A DNA stretch of 64,000 nucleotides from Noviluteimonas lactosilytica (GTDB lineage: Bacteria > Pseudomonadota > Gammaproteobacteria > Xanthomonadales > Xanthomonadaceae): assembly GCF_020866925.1 (NCBI RefSeq), contig NZ_JAJGAK010000005.1:62001-126000 (forward strand). Direction: 5' to 3'. Shown in pieces: positions 1 to 7,539 of this stretch. Under the pieces are notes generated by a model. It was not told the origin of the DNA. It saw only the letters and a program-made list of their open reading frames with translations, and did no database searches. Positions within the stretch are counted from its first letter, which is position 1; each line of letters begins with the position of its first letter. Made by a program: the position numbers and the translations under genes.

Positions 1-380
1 AGCAGCGGCGCGACCGGATTGGCGCCGTCGCGTTCGACCGCGGCTTCATCCAGGCCGCTCGCCCAGAAGTCGCCGAGCAGCTTCTGCACGTTGCCCTGCG
101 GCCCCTGCATCGCGGCGTCGAGGAGTTCGCGCTGCTGCTGGAGCGAGCGCTCGGTGAGCTGGCCCATCGCGGTGACGCTGCCGGTCGCCGGCTGCGGATT
201 CGCCTTCATCCAGTCGGCGGTCGCGACGCTGAAGAAGTCCGAGCAAACGGTCGGCGCGGGCGGCGCCTTCGGCTTCGCCGCGCTCTTCTTCTTTTTCTGC
301 GCGATCGCATCGGGGGACGCCAGTCCCGCGACGAGCACGAGGCCAATGGTCAGGGCGAGGGGGGCCAGCTTTTGCGTCAT
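1..380 (-). CDS. M13 family metallopeptidase, N-terminal part (runs off the left edge)
   Basis: Only the first 126 or so codons are inside the window; the zinc-binding catalytic domain lies outside. The visible part has a Sec signal peptide (MTQKLAPLALTIGLVLVAGL, cleavage likely near AIA-Q), a Lys-rich linker of five K residues, then CSDFFSVATADWMKANPQP, which matches the start of the neprilysin/PepO-type M13 fold and closely resembles the same segment (ACTDFDGYVNSKWLAANPIP) in the next gene. Like that neighbour it is probably an extracytoplasmic zinc endopeptidase acting on oligopeptides. Unlike the neighbour it has no lipobox, so it should be soluble or periplasmic. It lies 301 bp downstream of the second M13 gene on the same strand, which suggests a tandem duplication. 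A strong terminator separates the two, so it probably has its own promoter. Confidence 0.85.
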   Translation of the reverse strand, partial: MTQKLAPLALTIGLVLVAGLASPDAIAQKKKKSAAKPKAPPAPTVCSDFFSVATADWMKANPQPATGSVTAMGQLTERSLQQQRELLDAAMQGPQGNVQKLLGDFWASGLDEAAVERDGANPVAPL

Positions 381-460
381 CGCGCGAGGTCCGAATGGAA
401 AGGCTCGGCGAGTGTAGCAAGGGGGCGATGCGCGCTTGGATGAACGGGGTGGGGTGGCGT

Positions 461-619
461 GCACAAAAGCGGGAAACGGGAAACAAGGAGCGGGAAACGG
501 GAGGACGGACACGCAACGATTTGCTTTCGATGAGCCGAAGGTCGGCCTTCGGCGCACCGACAACGAAATGCGTCGAGCGCTCCCCTCCCGTTTCCCGCGC
601 TTTGTTTCCCGTTTCCCCA
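461..619. repeat. GGGAAAC inverted-repeat element, copy A
   Basis: The left arm (about 469-504) is built of GGGAAAC units and the right arm (about 586-619) is its reverse complement, with about 32 of 34 positions matching. A short internal hairpin, GCCGAAGG-TCGG-CCTTCGGC, lies at 534-553. The G-tracts (four GGG, one long loop) fit a relaxed G-quadruplex motif on the plus strand in the left arm and on the minus strand in the right arm. Related copies occur at 33203-33387 and 51152-51271, with a half copy at 27808-27840. With the terminator at 629-656 it accounts for most of the 301 bp gap between the two M13 peptidase genes. Confidence 0.85.
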
Positions 620-628
620 TCCTGCGCC

Positions 629-656
629 AAACAAAAGGCCCGGGTTTCCCCAGGCC
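629..656 (-). terminator. Intrinsic terminator of the M13 lipoprotein peptidase
   Basis: Read on the minus strand just after the stop codon at 682, an 8-bp stem GGCCTGGG/CCCGGGCC (656-649 with 644-637, one T-G wobble) closes a GAAA tetraloop and is followed by TTTTGTTT. This is a textbook rho-independent terminator about 25 nt past the gene end. Confidence 0.85.
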
Positions 657-681
657 TTTCGCTCGCATCCTAAGCGACCCG

Positions 682-2781
682 TTACCAGATCACGATGCGC
701 TTGCCGTCGCCGCGCACCATCGAGTCGCCGGGCTTGCACGAGAACGCGGCGGCGAACTCGGGCATGTTGGACGGCGCGCCGATCGCGCGGAAGTTGGCGG
801 GTGCGTGTTCGTCGGTCGCGATGCGCACGTCGAGTTCTTCCGGGGTGAAGCTGCGGCGCCACACGGTGCCGAAGTTGAGGAAGAAGCGCTGGTCGCGCGT
901 CAGGCCGTCGGTCTTCGGGTCGGCCTTGCCTTCGGTCGCCTTCTGCATCGCGGCGTACGCGACGTTGAGGCCGCCGAGGTCGGCGATGTTCTCGCCGAGC
1001 GTCAGCTTGCCGTTGACGTGCTTGCCGGGCGCGGCTTCGTAACCGTTGAACTGGTCGACGAGCTGGCCGGTGAGCGCGCTGAAGCCCGACGCATCCTTGT
1101 CGGTCCACCAGTTCTCGAAGTTGCCGCCCGGTCCGAAGCGGCTGCCCTGGTCGTCGTAGCCATGGATCATTTCATGGCCGATGACCGCGCCGATGCCGCC
1201 GTAGTTGGTGGCGTCGTCGGCCTTCGCGTCGAAGAACGGCGGCTGCAGGATCGCGGCCGGGAAGACGATCTCGTTCTGCAGCGGGTTGTAGTAGGCATTG
1301 ACCATCTGCGGCGGCATGCCCCACTCGGTCTTGTCGACCGGCTTGCCGATCTTGCCCATCTGCCACTTGTAGTTGAACTCGTTGGCGGCGAGCACGTTGC
1401 CGATGTAGGAATCGCGCGACGTGTCGAGGCCGTCCCACGGACGCCACTTGTCGGGGTAGCCGATCTTCGGCGTGAAGGCGGCCCACTTGTCCATCGCCTT
1501 CTTCTTGGTCTCCGGGCTCATCCACGCGAGGTTTTCCAGGCGCACCTTGAGCGCGTCGCGCAGGTTCTGCACGAGCTCTTCCATGCGCGCCTTGGATTCC
1601 GGCGGGAACGCGACCTGCACGTACATCTGGCCCAGCGCTTCGCCGGCCTGGCCCTCGACGGTGTCGAGCACGCGCTTCCAGCGCTCCTTCATTTCCTTCT
1701 GGCCGCGCATGGTCTTGTTGTAGAAGTTGAAGTGCTCCTGCACGAACGCGTCGCTCAGGTACGGCGATGCGCCGTCGACTTCATGGAAGCGCAGGTACGA
1801 CTTCCACTGTTCGACCGGCACGTCGACCAGCATCTTGTCGACTTCCTTGTGGAAGTCGGGCATCGCGAGCGAGAACGTCTTCGGCTGGGCGATGCCCTGC
1901 GCTTCGATGAACGTCGACCACGGGAAGTTCGGCGTCATCTTGTCGGCGTCGGCGACGGTGACGGGGTTGTAGTACAGCGAGACGTCGCGCTGCATCTGTT
2001 CGCGCGAGAGGCTGTGCTTGGCGATGCGCGTTTCGAACGCGACGACGTCCTTCGCCTGCTTCGCCGCATCGGCGGCCGGCGTGCCGGAGAGTTCGAGCAC
2101 CTTCGCGACGTGCGCTTCGTACGCCTTCAGCTTGTCGGCGTGCTTGGCGTTCGTGTAGTACTCGGTGTCGGGCAGGCCCAGGCCGCCCTGCGTCGCGTAC
2201 GCCATCGTCATCGACGAGTTCTTGAAGTCGGCCTCGGCGCCGAAGCCGATCAGGCCGCCTTCACCCTTCGCGGCCTGGTCGCGCAGGAACTGCGCGATCG
2301 ACGCGGTGTCGGTCAGCTTGTCGATGTTGGCCAGGCGGCTTTCGAGCGGCTTCAGGCCCTGCGCGTTGACCTTCGCTTCGTCCATGCCGGTCGACCAGAT
2401 GTCGCCGACGATCTTCTCCACGCCCTTCGCGTTCGGATCGGCCGCGGCCTGCTCGGCGAGCTGGCGCTGCACGGCGGTCGAACGCTCGTCGAGCATCTCG
2501 AACGCGCCCCATGAGGTGCGGTCGCCCGGGATCGGGTTGGCGGCGAGCCACTTGCTGTTGACGTAACCGTCGAAGTCGGTGCACGCGCTCTTCGAAGCGT
2601 CGAGGTCGGCGGCCTGGAAGAAGTTGACCGGCGGCAGCTTGCTCTCGTCGAGCGTCAGCTTCTTCGTCTCGGCGGCCGGGGCGGCGGTGTTGGCGTCGGC
2701 GGCCTTGTCGGCCTTGTTGCACGCGGCGAGCGCGGCGACGATGGAAAGGGACAGCAGCAGGACCTGGGGTTTGCGGCTCAC
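682..2781 (-). CDS. M13 family metallopeptidase lipoprotein
   Basis: A 699-residue zinc endopeptidase of the neprilysin/PepO (M13) family, expected to cleave peptides outside the cytoplasm. The start is a GTG with GGAG six bases upstream; an in-frame GTG 24 bp earlier lacks a ribosome site. The N-terminus is a lipoprotein signal with lipobox LAAC, followed by an Ala/Asp-rich linker. The catalytic centre is complete: GHEMIHGYDD gives HExxH with the downstream acidic residues, GENIADLGGL supplies the third zinc ligand Glu, and VNAYYNP is the substrate-backbone motif. The C-terminus has the family's CKPGD region and ends in Trp. Length is normal for the family. It is followed by an intrinsic terminator and by a second M13 gene. 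Confidence 0.95.
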   Translation of the reverse strand: MSRKPQVLLLSLSIVAALAACNKADKAADANTAAPAAETKKLTLDESKLPPVNFFQAADLDASKSACTDFDGYVNSKWLAANPIPGDRTSWGAFEMLDERSTAVQRQLAEQAAADPNAKGVEKIVGDIWSTGMDEAKVNAQGLKPLESRLANIDKLTDTASIAQFLRDQAAKGEGGLIGFGAEADFKNSSMTMAYATQGGLGLPDTEYYTNAKHADKLKAYEAHVAKVLELSGTPAADAAKQAKDVVAFETRIAKHSLSREQMQRDVSLYYNPVTVADADKMTPNFPWSTFIEAQGIAQPKTFSLAMPDFHKEVDKMLVDVPVEQWKSYLRFHEVDGASPYLSDAFVQEHFNFYNKTMRGQKEMKERWKRVLDTVEGQAGEALGQMYVQVAFPPESKARMEELVQNLRDALKVRLENLAWMSPETKKKAMDKWAAFTPKIGYPDKWRPWDGLDTSRDSYIGNVLAANEFNYKWQMGKIGKPVDKTEWGMPPQMVNAYYNPLQNEIVFPAAILQPPFFDAKADDATNYGGIGAVIGHEMIHGYDDQGSRFGPGGNFENWWTDKDASGFSALTGQLVDQFNGYEAAPGKHVNGKLTLGENIADLGGLNVAYAAMQKATEGKADPKTDGLTRDQRFFLNFGTVWRRSFTPEELDVRIATDEHAPANFRAIGAPSNMPEFAAAFSCKPGDSMVRGDGKRIVIW

Positions 2782-2898
2782 GAAGGACTCCAGAGGTAGG
2801 CACACGAAACGGAACCCCCGGACCGGGGGCGACAGCCGACTCTACCGTCTGGCAGCGGCCGCAACAGGGTGTCGAAGGTCACGGCGGATGGGTGGGAA

Positions 2899-2977
2899 GC
2901 AAAAACAGGGGTCAGAGCACCATTTCCCCCGGAAATGGTGCTCTGACCCCTGTTTTTGCTCTGCCCCCTGTTTTTGC
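2899..2977. repeat. GGGTCAGAGCAC palindrome, copy 1
   Basis: A perfect inverted repeat with 29-bp arms (2899-2927 and 2931-2959) around a 3-nt loop. The outer arm is AAAAACAGGGGTCAGAGCAC and the inner stem CATTTCC/GGAAATG. A second, imperfect copy of the outer arm follows at 2960-2977. It lies between the terminator of the PD40 gene and the promoter side of the M13 lipoprotein gene. Both ends carry T-tracts after a GC-rich stem on their respective strands, so it could also stop transcription in both directions. Confidence 0.9.
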
Positions 2978-2994
2978 TCCGCTGGCCGCCCCCC

Positions 2995-3031
2995 AAAGAA
3001 AGCGCCACGGTCGCGGGAACGACCGTGGCGC
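2995..3031 (-). terminator. Intrinsic terminator of the PD40 protein gene
   Basis: Read on the minus strand after the stop at 3049, a perfect 12-bp stem (3031-3020 with 3013-3002, sequence GCGCCACGGTCG) closes a 6-nt loop and is followed by TTTCTTT. Confidence 0.85.
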
Positions 3032-3048
3032 CGGACGACCGGGGGAGG

Positions 3049-3966
3049 TCAGTCGTCGAGATCGACCGGGATGATGAAGAAGTCCGGATACCAATCGGGG
3101 TCTTCGATGAAGTTGCGGAGGTAGATGAGTTCGCCTTCGTCCCACAGCATCGTCGGGTGGTAGTCGTCGGCGTTGGAGTTCACGCACGGGCCGAGGTTCG
3201 CGGCCGGGGTGAAGGCGCCCTGGCGCAGGTTGGTCTTGTAGATGTCGCCCCAGCCATAACCTTCCGGTCGCAGCAGCGACACGAACAACAACGTCTTGCC
3301 GTTGGGCGAGATCTCCGGGTTGAACTCCCAGTAGTCGTCGGTGTTCACCGCGGTCGACAACTTGGAGGCCGCCGAAAACGTGCCGTTCGCCTGGCGCGTG
3401 CTGCGCCACACGTCCCACTGTTCGTTGTCGCGGTTGCTGCCGAAGTAGAGGGTGCCGTTGCGGTCGATGCTCGGATACAGCTCGTCGGCGGCGGTGCTCG
3501 GGCCGGCGAGGTGCACGGGTGTGCCGAAGCCGTTGCGCGTGACGCTCACGCGCCACAGGTCGAAGTCCGCGCGTGGCGGATCGCCCGCGTTGACCGGCCG
3601 CTTCGACGAGAAGTACACGGTCTTGCCGTCGGGCGCGAAGATCGTGTCGACATCGTCGTACGTGCCGGAGAACGACGCGACGACCGGCTCGCTCCAGCCT
3701 TTCTTCGTCGCCTGCGACATGAGGATGACGAGTGGTTCGCCGGCGAAGAAGTTGCCGACGCCCCACAGCGCGACGCTGCGATCGGGCGAGAGGGTGATGC
3801 GCGATTCCCAGTTGTTGCCGGGTCGCGAGATGACGTTCGGTGCGAAGACCTGCGGTTCGGGGCACTTCTTGTTCTTGCTGCCCGCGATCGCCGGCGCGGC
3901 GAGCCCGGCGAGGGCGGCGGCGACGGAGCAGGCGAGGGCGAGGCGAAGGGAACGGCGGCGCTGCAT
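3049..3966 (-). CDS. Exported PD40/TolB-like beta-propeller protein
   Basis: A 305-residue protein with a Sec signal peptide (MQRRRSLRLALACSVAAALA, cleavage near AIA-G). The rest is built of PD40-type blades: recurring segments such as ITLSPDRSVALW, IFAPDGKTVYFSSKRP, PSIDRNGTLYFGSNRD and PEISPNGKTLLFVS, as in the TolB propeller. Such propellers usually act as binding platforms; no catalytic residue is apparent and the ligand is unknown. The ATG at 3966 is chosen because AAGGAG lies eight bases upstream; the longer reading frame has no ribosome site. It is monocistronic, ends in a strong terminator, and is divergent from the histidine kinase gene at 4113. Confidence 0.85.
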   Translation of the reverse strand: MQRRRSLRLALACSVAAALAGLAAPAIAGSKNKKCPEPQVFAPNVISRPGNNWESRITLSPDRSVALWGVGNFFAGEPLVILMSQATKKGWSEPVVASFSGTYDDVDTIFAPDGKTVYFSSKRPVNAGDPPRADFDLWRVSVTRNGFGTPVHLAGPSTAADELYPSIDRNGTLYFGSNRDNEQWDVWRSTRQANGTFSAASKLSTAVNTDDYWEFNPEISPNGKTLLFVSLLRPEGYGWGDIYKTNLRQGAFTPAANLGPCVNSNADDYHPTMLWDEGELIYLRNFIEDPDWYPDFFIIPVDLDD

Positions 3967-4112
3967 GGTGGTGCTCCTTGGTGGGGATGCGGGGCGCATG
4001 GAGCGCCCGCGGACCCGCCCTCGCAAGGCCGATGTGACCAACGCACCGCGCGCCGTGACGAACGCACCGGATCATGGTTGCAACGCCAGCCCCCGGTGGT
4101 AGCGTTCGCCCC

Positions 4113-5186
4113 ATGCAACGGCGCCGATTCCTGCTGCTGGCTGCGATCTGCGTCTGGTGGACGCTGGAAGGCCTGATGACGGCCGGCTCGCTGCTGACCA
4201 TGCAGTTCTCCGACGAGACGCTGACGTTCGGCGCCGCGCTGCGGCGCGGCCTGTTGTCGGCGTGGCTGTGGATCCCGTGCTCGCTCGGCCTGTTGTGGCT
4301 CGTCGAGCGATTCCCGATCGAACGTCCGCGCATCGCGCGTGCCGTCGGCGTGCTGATGCTCGGCACGTTCGCGGTGATCCTCTTCCGCGCGGTCTCGATC
4401 TACTGGGCGAATCCGATCCTCGAGTGGTACGCGACCACGCCTGCGTTCTCCGACGTGCTCGTCACCAGCGTGCTCAACAACTTCCTGCTGTCGTGGCTGA
4501 ACATCGGCGCCTTCCACGCGGTGCTGTATGCGCACCGCGCGTACGATCGCCAGCGCCAGGCCGAACAACTGCAGGCGCGCCTGGCCGAAACGCAACTCGA
4601 CGCACTGCGCGCGCAACTGGATCCACACTTCCTGTTCAACGCGCTCAACTCGATCGCCGAAACGATCCACCGCGACCCGGTCGCCGCCGACCGCATGCTC
4701 GTCGGCCTGGGCGAACTGTTGCGCAGCAGCCTGGAGCGCCGCGAAACGCGCGTGGTCACGCTCGACGAAGAACTGCGCCTGTTGCGCCACTACCTGCAGA
4801 TCGAACAGGCGCGCCTCGGCGATCGCCTGTCGGTGCATTGGGAGATCGCGCCCGATCTCGACGACGCACTCGTGCCGCCGTTGCTGCTGCAACCGCTAGC
4901 GGAGAATGCGATCCGCCATGCGATCGCCGCGAAGATCGCGCCCGGCCATCTCTCGGTGCTGGCGTGGCGCGAAGACGGGCAGTTGTGGCTCGCGATCCGC
5001 GACGACGGCGGCGCTGGCCCGGTGAAGGACCGCAACGGCGTGGGCCTGCAGAACATCCGCGCACGATTGCGCCTGCTGTACGGCGACGATCACGTACTCG
5101 AACTGCAACCGCGCGAGGACGGCGGCACCGAGGCGCGTGTGCGCCTGCCGCTCACGCGTGGCGTGCGCATGCGGGAGGCCGCGTGA
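4113..5186 (+). CDS. LytS/AlgZ-type membrane sensor histidine kinase
   Basis: A 357-residue kinase of the His_kinase (PF06580) class that pairs with LytTR regulators. Four predicted membrane helices fill roughly residues 6-28, 46-65, 77-97 and 115-135, with no extracellular sensor domain. A short coiled coil (residues 142-165, EQLQARLAE) leads to the phospho-acceptor segment QLDPHFLFNALNSI with His172. The ATPase part shows the N-box LLLQPLAENAIRHAI and the glycine box NGVGLQNIRARL. The ATG at 4113 puts the first helix right at the N-terminus. The stop overlaps the start of the response regulator gene (GTGA), so the two are translationally coupled. The stimulus is not evident; the domain layout resembles AlgZ of Pseudomonas, but the regulon cannot be inferred from sequence. 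Confidence 0.93.
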   Translation: MQRRRFLLLAAICVWWTLEGLMTAGSLLTMQFSDETLTFGAALRRGLLSAWLWIPCSLGLLWLVERFPIERPRIARAVGVLMLGTFAVILFRAVSIYWANPILEWYATTPAFSDVLVTSVLNNFLLSWLNIGAFHAVLYAHRAYDRQRQAEQLQARLAETQLDALRAQLDPHFLFNALNSIAETIHRDPVAADRMLVGLGELLRSSLERRETRVVTLDEELRLLRHYLQIEQARLGDRLSVHWEIAPDLDDALVPPLLLQPLAENAIRHAIAAKIAPGHLSVLAWREDGQLWLAIRDDGGAGPVKDRNGVGLQNIRARLRLLYGDDHVLELQPREDGGTEARVRLPLTRGVRMREAA

Positions 5187-5935
5187 ACTCGATGCAGGCA
5201 ACGCCGCTGCCGCTGCGCGCCGCGATCGTCGACGACGAACCGCTCGCGCGCGCGCGGCTCGGACGCCTGCTCGCCGCCGAAGCCGAAGTCGAGGTCGTCG
5301 CCGAATACGGTGACGGCGCGTCCGCTGCCGCGGGCCTGCGCGCGCTGCCGGTCGACGTGTTGTTCCTCGATGTGCGCATGCCGCAGGTCGATGGCTTCGA
5401 GATGCTCGAACGCCTGCCGCCGACGCAGCGACCGCAGGTCGTGTTCGTCACCGCGTATTCCGAGCATGCGGTGAAGGCCTTCGATGCGCGCGCGGTCGAT
5501 TACCTCGTCAAGCCGGTCGCGCCCGATCGCCTCGGCCGCTCGGTCGAACGCGTGCGCGCCGCGCTCGCCTCGCAGGCGGCGCCGCTGGCCCACTACCCGG
5601 ATCGCATCGCGGTCTCCGACGGCCAGCGCCTGCGCATGGTCGCGGTCAACGAACTCGAATGCGTGCTCGCACAGGGCAACTACGTCGAACTGCGCATCGG
5701 CGGCCGCGGCCTGCTGGTGCGCGAAACCATGGCGCACGTGCTCGCGCGCCTCGACCCGCGCGTATTCGTTCGCATCCATCGCTCGCGCATCGTGCGCATC
5801 GACGAGATCGACCAGGTCGAGCCGCACGCGTCGGGCCAATACGTGGTGAAGATGCGCAGCGGGCTGCGCGTCACGTCGGGACGCAGCTATCGCGCTGACC
5901 TGCGCCGCGCGCTGGGCCTGCCCGACCCTGCGTAA
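5183..5935 (+). CDS. LytTR-family response regulator
   Basis: A 250-residue DNA-binding response regulator of the AlgR/LytR type. The receiver domain (about residues 10-130) has the acidic pair D17/D18, the phospho-acceptor D63 (LFLDVRMP), T90 and K110 (YLVKPV). The C-terminal LytTR domain (about 150-248) carries NYVELRIGGRGLLVRETM and VRIHRSRIVRIDEI, the beta-strand DNA-binding fold. The GTG at 5183 is preferred over the ATG at 5192 because GGGAGG ends five bases before it and because it overlaps the kinase stop. The stop codon is directly followed by palindrome copy 2, which may serve as terminator. It is the partner of the upstream kinase. Confidence 0.93.
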   Translation: MNSMQATPLPLRAAIVDDEPLARARLGRLLAAEAEVEVVAEYGDGASAAAGLRALPVDVLFLDVRMPQVDGFEMLERLPPTQRPQVVFVTAYSEHAVKAFDARAVDYLVKPVAPDRLGRSVERVRAALASQAAPLAHYPDRIAVSDGQRLRMVAVNELECVLAQGNYVELRIGGRGLLVRETMAHVLARLDPRVFVRIHRSRIVRIDEIDQVEPHASGQYVVKMRSGLRVTSGRSYRADLRRALGLPDPA

Positions 5936-5994
5936 GAAAAACAGGGGTCAGAGCACAATTTCCGCTGGAAATTGTGCTCTGACCCCTGTTTTTC
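5936..5994. repeat. GGGTCAGAGCAC palindrome, copy 2
   Basis: A perfect 28-bp inverted repeat (5936-5963 and 5967-5994) with loop GCT. The outer arm is the same as in copy 1, while the inner stem reads AATTTCC/GGAAATT. It begins one base after the response-regulator stop codon and ends just before the convergent yhhQ stop, so it occupies the whole convergent junction and is well placed to act as a two-way terminator. Confidence 0.92.
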
Positions 5995-6004
5995 CTGCTT
6001 TCCC

Positions 6005-6796
6005 TCAGGCGCTCGCGGCTTCGCGCAACTCGCGCGCCCGCGCCTCTCCGAGGTACCCCGTGATCCCGCGCCGCAACGCATAGATCAGCGGAATCAGCGC
6101 GATGGCCGCGAGCATCTTGTACGCGTAGTTCACCGTGCTCACCGCGAGGAACAACGACATCGGCCAATGCTGCGGGCCGATCACGAACGCGATGTACAAC
6201 ACGACGAAACTGTCGACGAGCTGCGACACCGCCGTCGATCCGGTCGCGCGCAACCACACGTGCTTCTCGCCCGTGCGCTGGCGGATGCGATGGAACACCG
6301 CGACGTCGATCAACTGCCCGAGCAGGAACGCGACCACCGATCCCGCGATCGTCCACAACCCCTGGCCGAACACCGCCGCGAACGCCTTCTGGTAATCGGG
6401 CACGCCCTGCGACTGCGCCGCGTCGACCCACCAGCCCGCCGGTGCAAGCGAGATCGCCGCGAACGCGAACAGGAACCCGTAGACGATCAGCACGACCGCG
6501 ATCCACGAGATCATCTTGACGCCGCGCTTGCCGAAGAACTCGTTGATGACGTCGGTGAAGACGAACACCATCGGCCACAGCAGCGTGCCCGCGGTGAAGC
6601 TCAGCGAACCGCTCTGGCCGAACAGGTTCCACTGGAACGGCGTGATGCCGAGCGTGTCTTCGAGCGCGAAGATCTTGACGCCGATGAACTCGGCGAGCAC
6701 CGCGTTGACGCAGAAGAACGCCGCGAGCGCGATGAACAACCGCGTCGCGCGGTCGGCGAGGGGATGCCCGGCGGAAAACCCGGCGGCCGCGCTCAT
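6005..6796 (-). CDS. yhhQ: Queuosine precursor transporter YhhQ (VUT family)
   Basis: A 263-residue inner-membrane protein of the VUT/DUF165 family. Members import the queuosine precursors preQ0/preQ1 for tRNA modification. Six or so hydrophobic segments are visible (LFIALAAFFCVNAVLAEF, WIAVVLIVYGFLFAFAA and others). The family signature includes FVFTDVINEFFGKRG after the second helix, and GQLIDVAVFHRIRQRTG with WLRATGSTAVSQLVDSFVV further on. The start ATG overlaps the stop of the DUF502 gene (ATGA), so translation is probably coupled. Confidence 0.9.
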   Translation of the reverse strand: MSAAAGFSAGHPLADRATRLFIALAAFFCVNAVLAEFIGVKIFALEDTLGITPFQWNLFGQSGSLSFTAGTLLWPMVFVFTDVINEFFGKRGVKMISWIAVVLIVYGFLFAFAAISLAPAGWWVDAAQSQGVPDYQKAFAAVFGQGLWTIAGSVVAFLLGQLIDVAVFHRIRQRTGEKHVWLRATGSTAVSQLVDSFVVLYIAFVIGPQHWPMSLFLAVSTVNYAYKMLAAIALIPLIYALRRGITGYLGEARARELREAASA

Positions 6797-7521
6797 GCGT
6801 GCGGCGCGTCGGTGCGCGGCGCGTCGGTGCGCGGCGCGTCGGTGCGTGGCGCACCGACCGGCGGCGGCGCGAACGGGATCGACTCGGGCGACACCGCGCC
6901 GCCGGAGATGATGAAGCTCATCGCCTGGTCGACGGTCCAGTCCGTCGGCGTCATCTTTTCCACCGGCACGATTTCCAGGTAACCGGACGTCGGATTCGGC
7001 GTGGTCGGCACGTAAACCGCGGCGAGCTCGCGGCCGGTGCCGACCTCGCGCATGACACGCGTGACGAAGCCGACGCTCTTCATCTCGGTGTGCGGAAAGT
7101 CGATCAAGACCACGCGCTGCGTGCCGTCGGGCTTGGTCTGCAGGATGTCGAGCAACTGGCGCGCGCTGCCGTAGATCGTGTTCGCCAGCGGGATGCGCTT
7201 GATCACGCCTTCGAACCACCGCAGCAGCGTCTGCCCGACCACGACGCGCGCCATCACGCCGGACATCAGGATCACCGCGAGCGTCGCCACCAGCGCGAAG
7301 GTCGTTTGCACCCACGGTTCCAGCAACCAGCCGAGCGCCTGCGGCCTGGATTCGACGAGCGATACGAGCGCGGGGCCGATCAGCGGGCGGCTGATGCCCG
7401 ACAACAACACGAAGACGAACTTCACCACGACCCATGTCAGCCAGATCGGCAGCAGGGTCAGGACGCCGGTGATGAAGAGGCGTTGCAGGCTGGGGCGGGC
7501 AGGTTTGCGCATGCCCGCCAT
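6793..7521 (-). CDS. DUF502 family membrane protein
   Basis: A 242-residue protein of the DUF502 family, whose function is unknown. Two membrane segments are clear: FITGVLTLLPIWLTWVVVKF near the N-terminus and TTFALVATLAVILMSGVMA around residues 75-95. The conserved soluble part follows (IPLANTIYGSARQLLDIL, VVLIDFPHTEMKSVGFVT, VYVPTTPNPTSGYLEIVP). The last 17 residues are three exact APRTD pentapeptides plus a degenerate one, encoded by a 15-bp tandem repeat; this tail is not part of the conserved domain. An ATG at 7512 is an alternative start with equally weak ribosome-site support. It overlaps yhhQ by 4 bp. Confidence 0.88.
   Translation of the reverse strand: MAGMRKPARPSLQRLFITGVLTLLPIWLTWVVVKFVFVLLSGISRPLIGPALVSLVESRPQALGWLLEPWVQTTFALVATLAVILMSGVMARVVVGQTLLRWFEGVIKRIPLANTIYGSARQLLDILQTKPDGTQRVVLIDFPHTEMKSVGFVTRVMREVGTGRELAAVYVPTTPNPTSGYLEIVPVEKMTPTDWTVDQAMSFIISGGAVSPESIPFAPPPVGAPRTDAPRTDAPRTDAPHA
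6801..6845. repeat. 15-bp tandem repeat, three exact copies
   Basis: The unit GCGGCGCGTCGGTGC is repeated at 6801, 6816 and 6831, then decays. It encodes the APRTD pentapeptides at the C-terminus of the DUF502 protein and lies just upstream of the yhhQ start, so copy-number change would vary the tail without shifting frame. Confidence 0.9.
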
Positions 7522-7539
7522 GTTACGGCTTGCGCGGCG

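Noticed and set aside
2899-5994. Palindromes as ends of a MITE or insertion sequence
   Set aside because: No target-site duplication could be recognised and the arms meet at a 1-3 nt loop with no interior, so a REP-like hairpin fits better.
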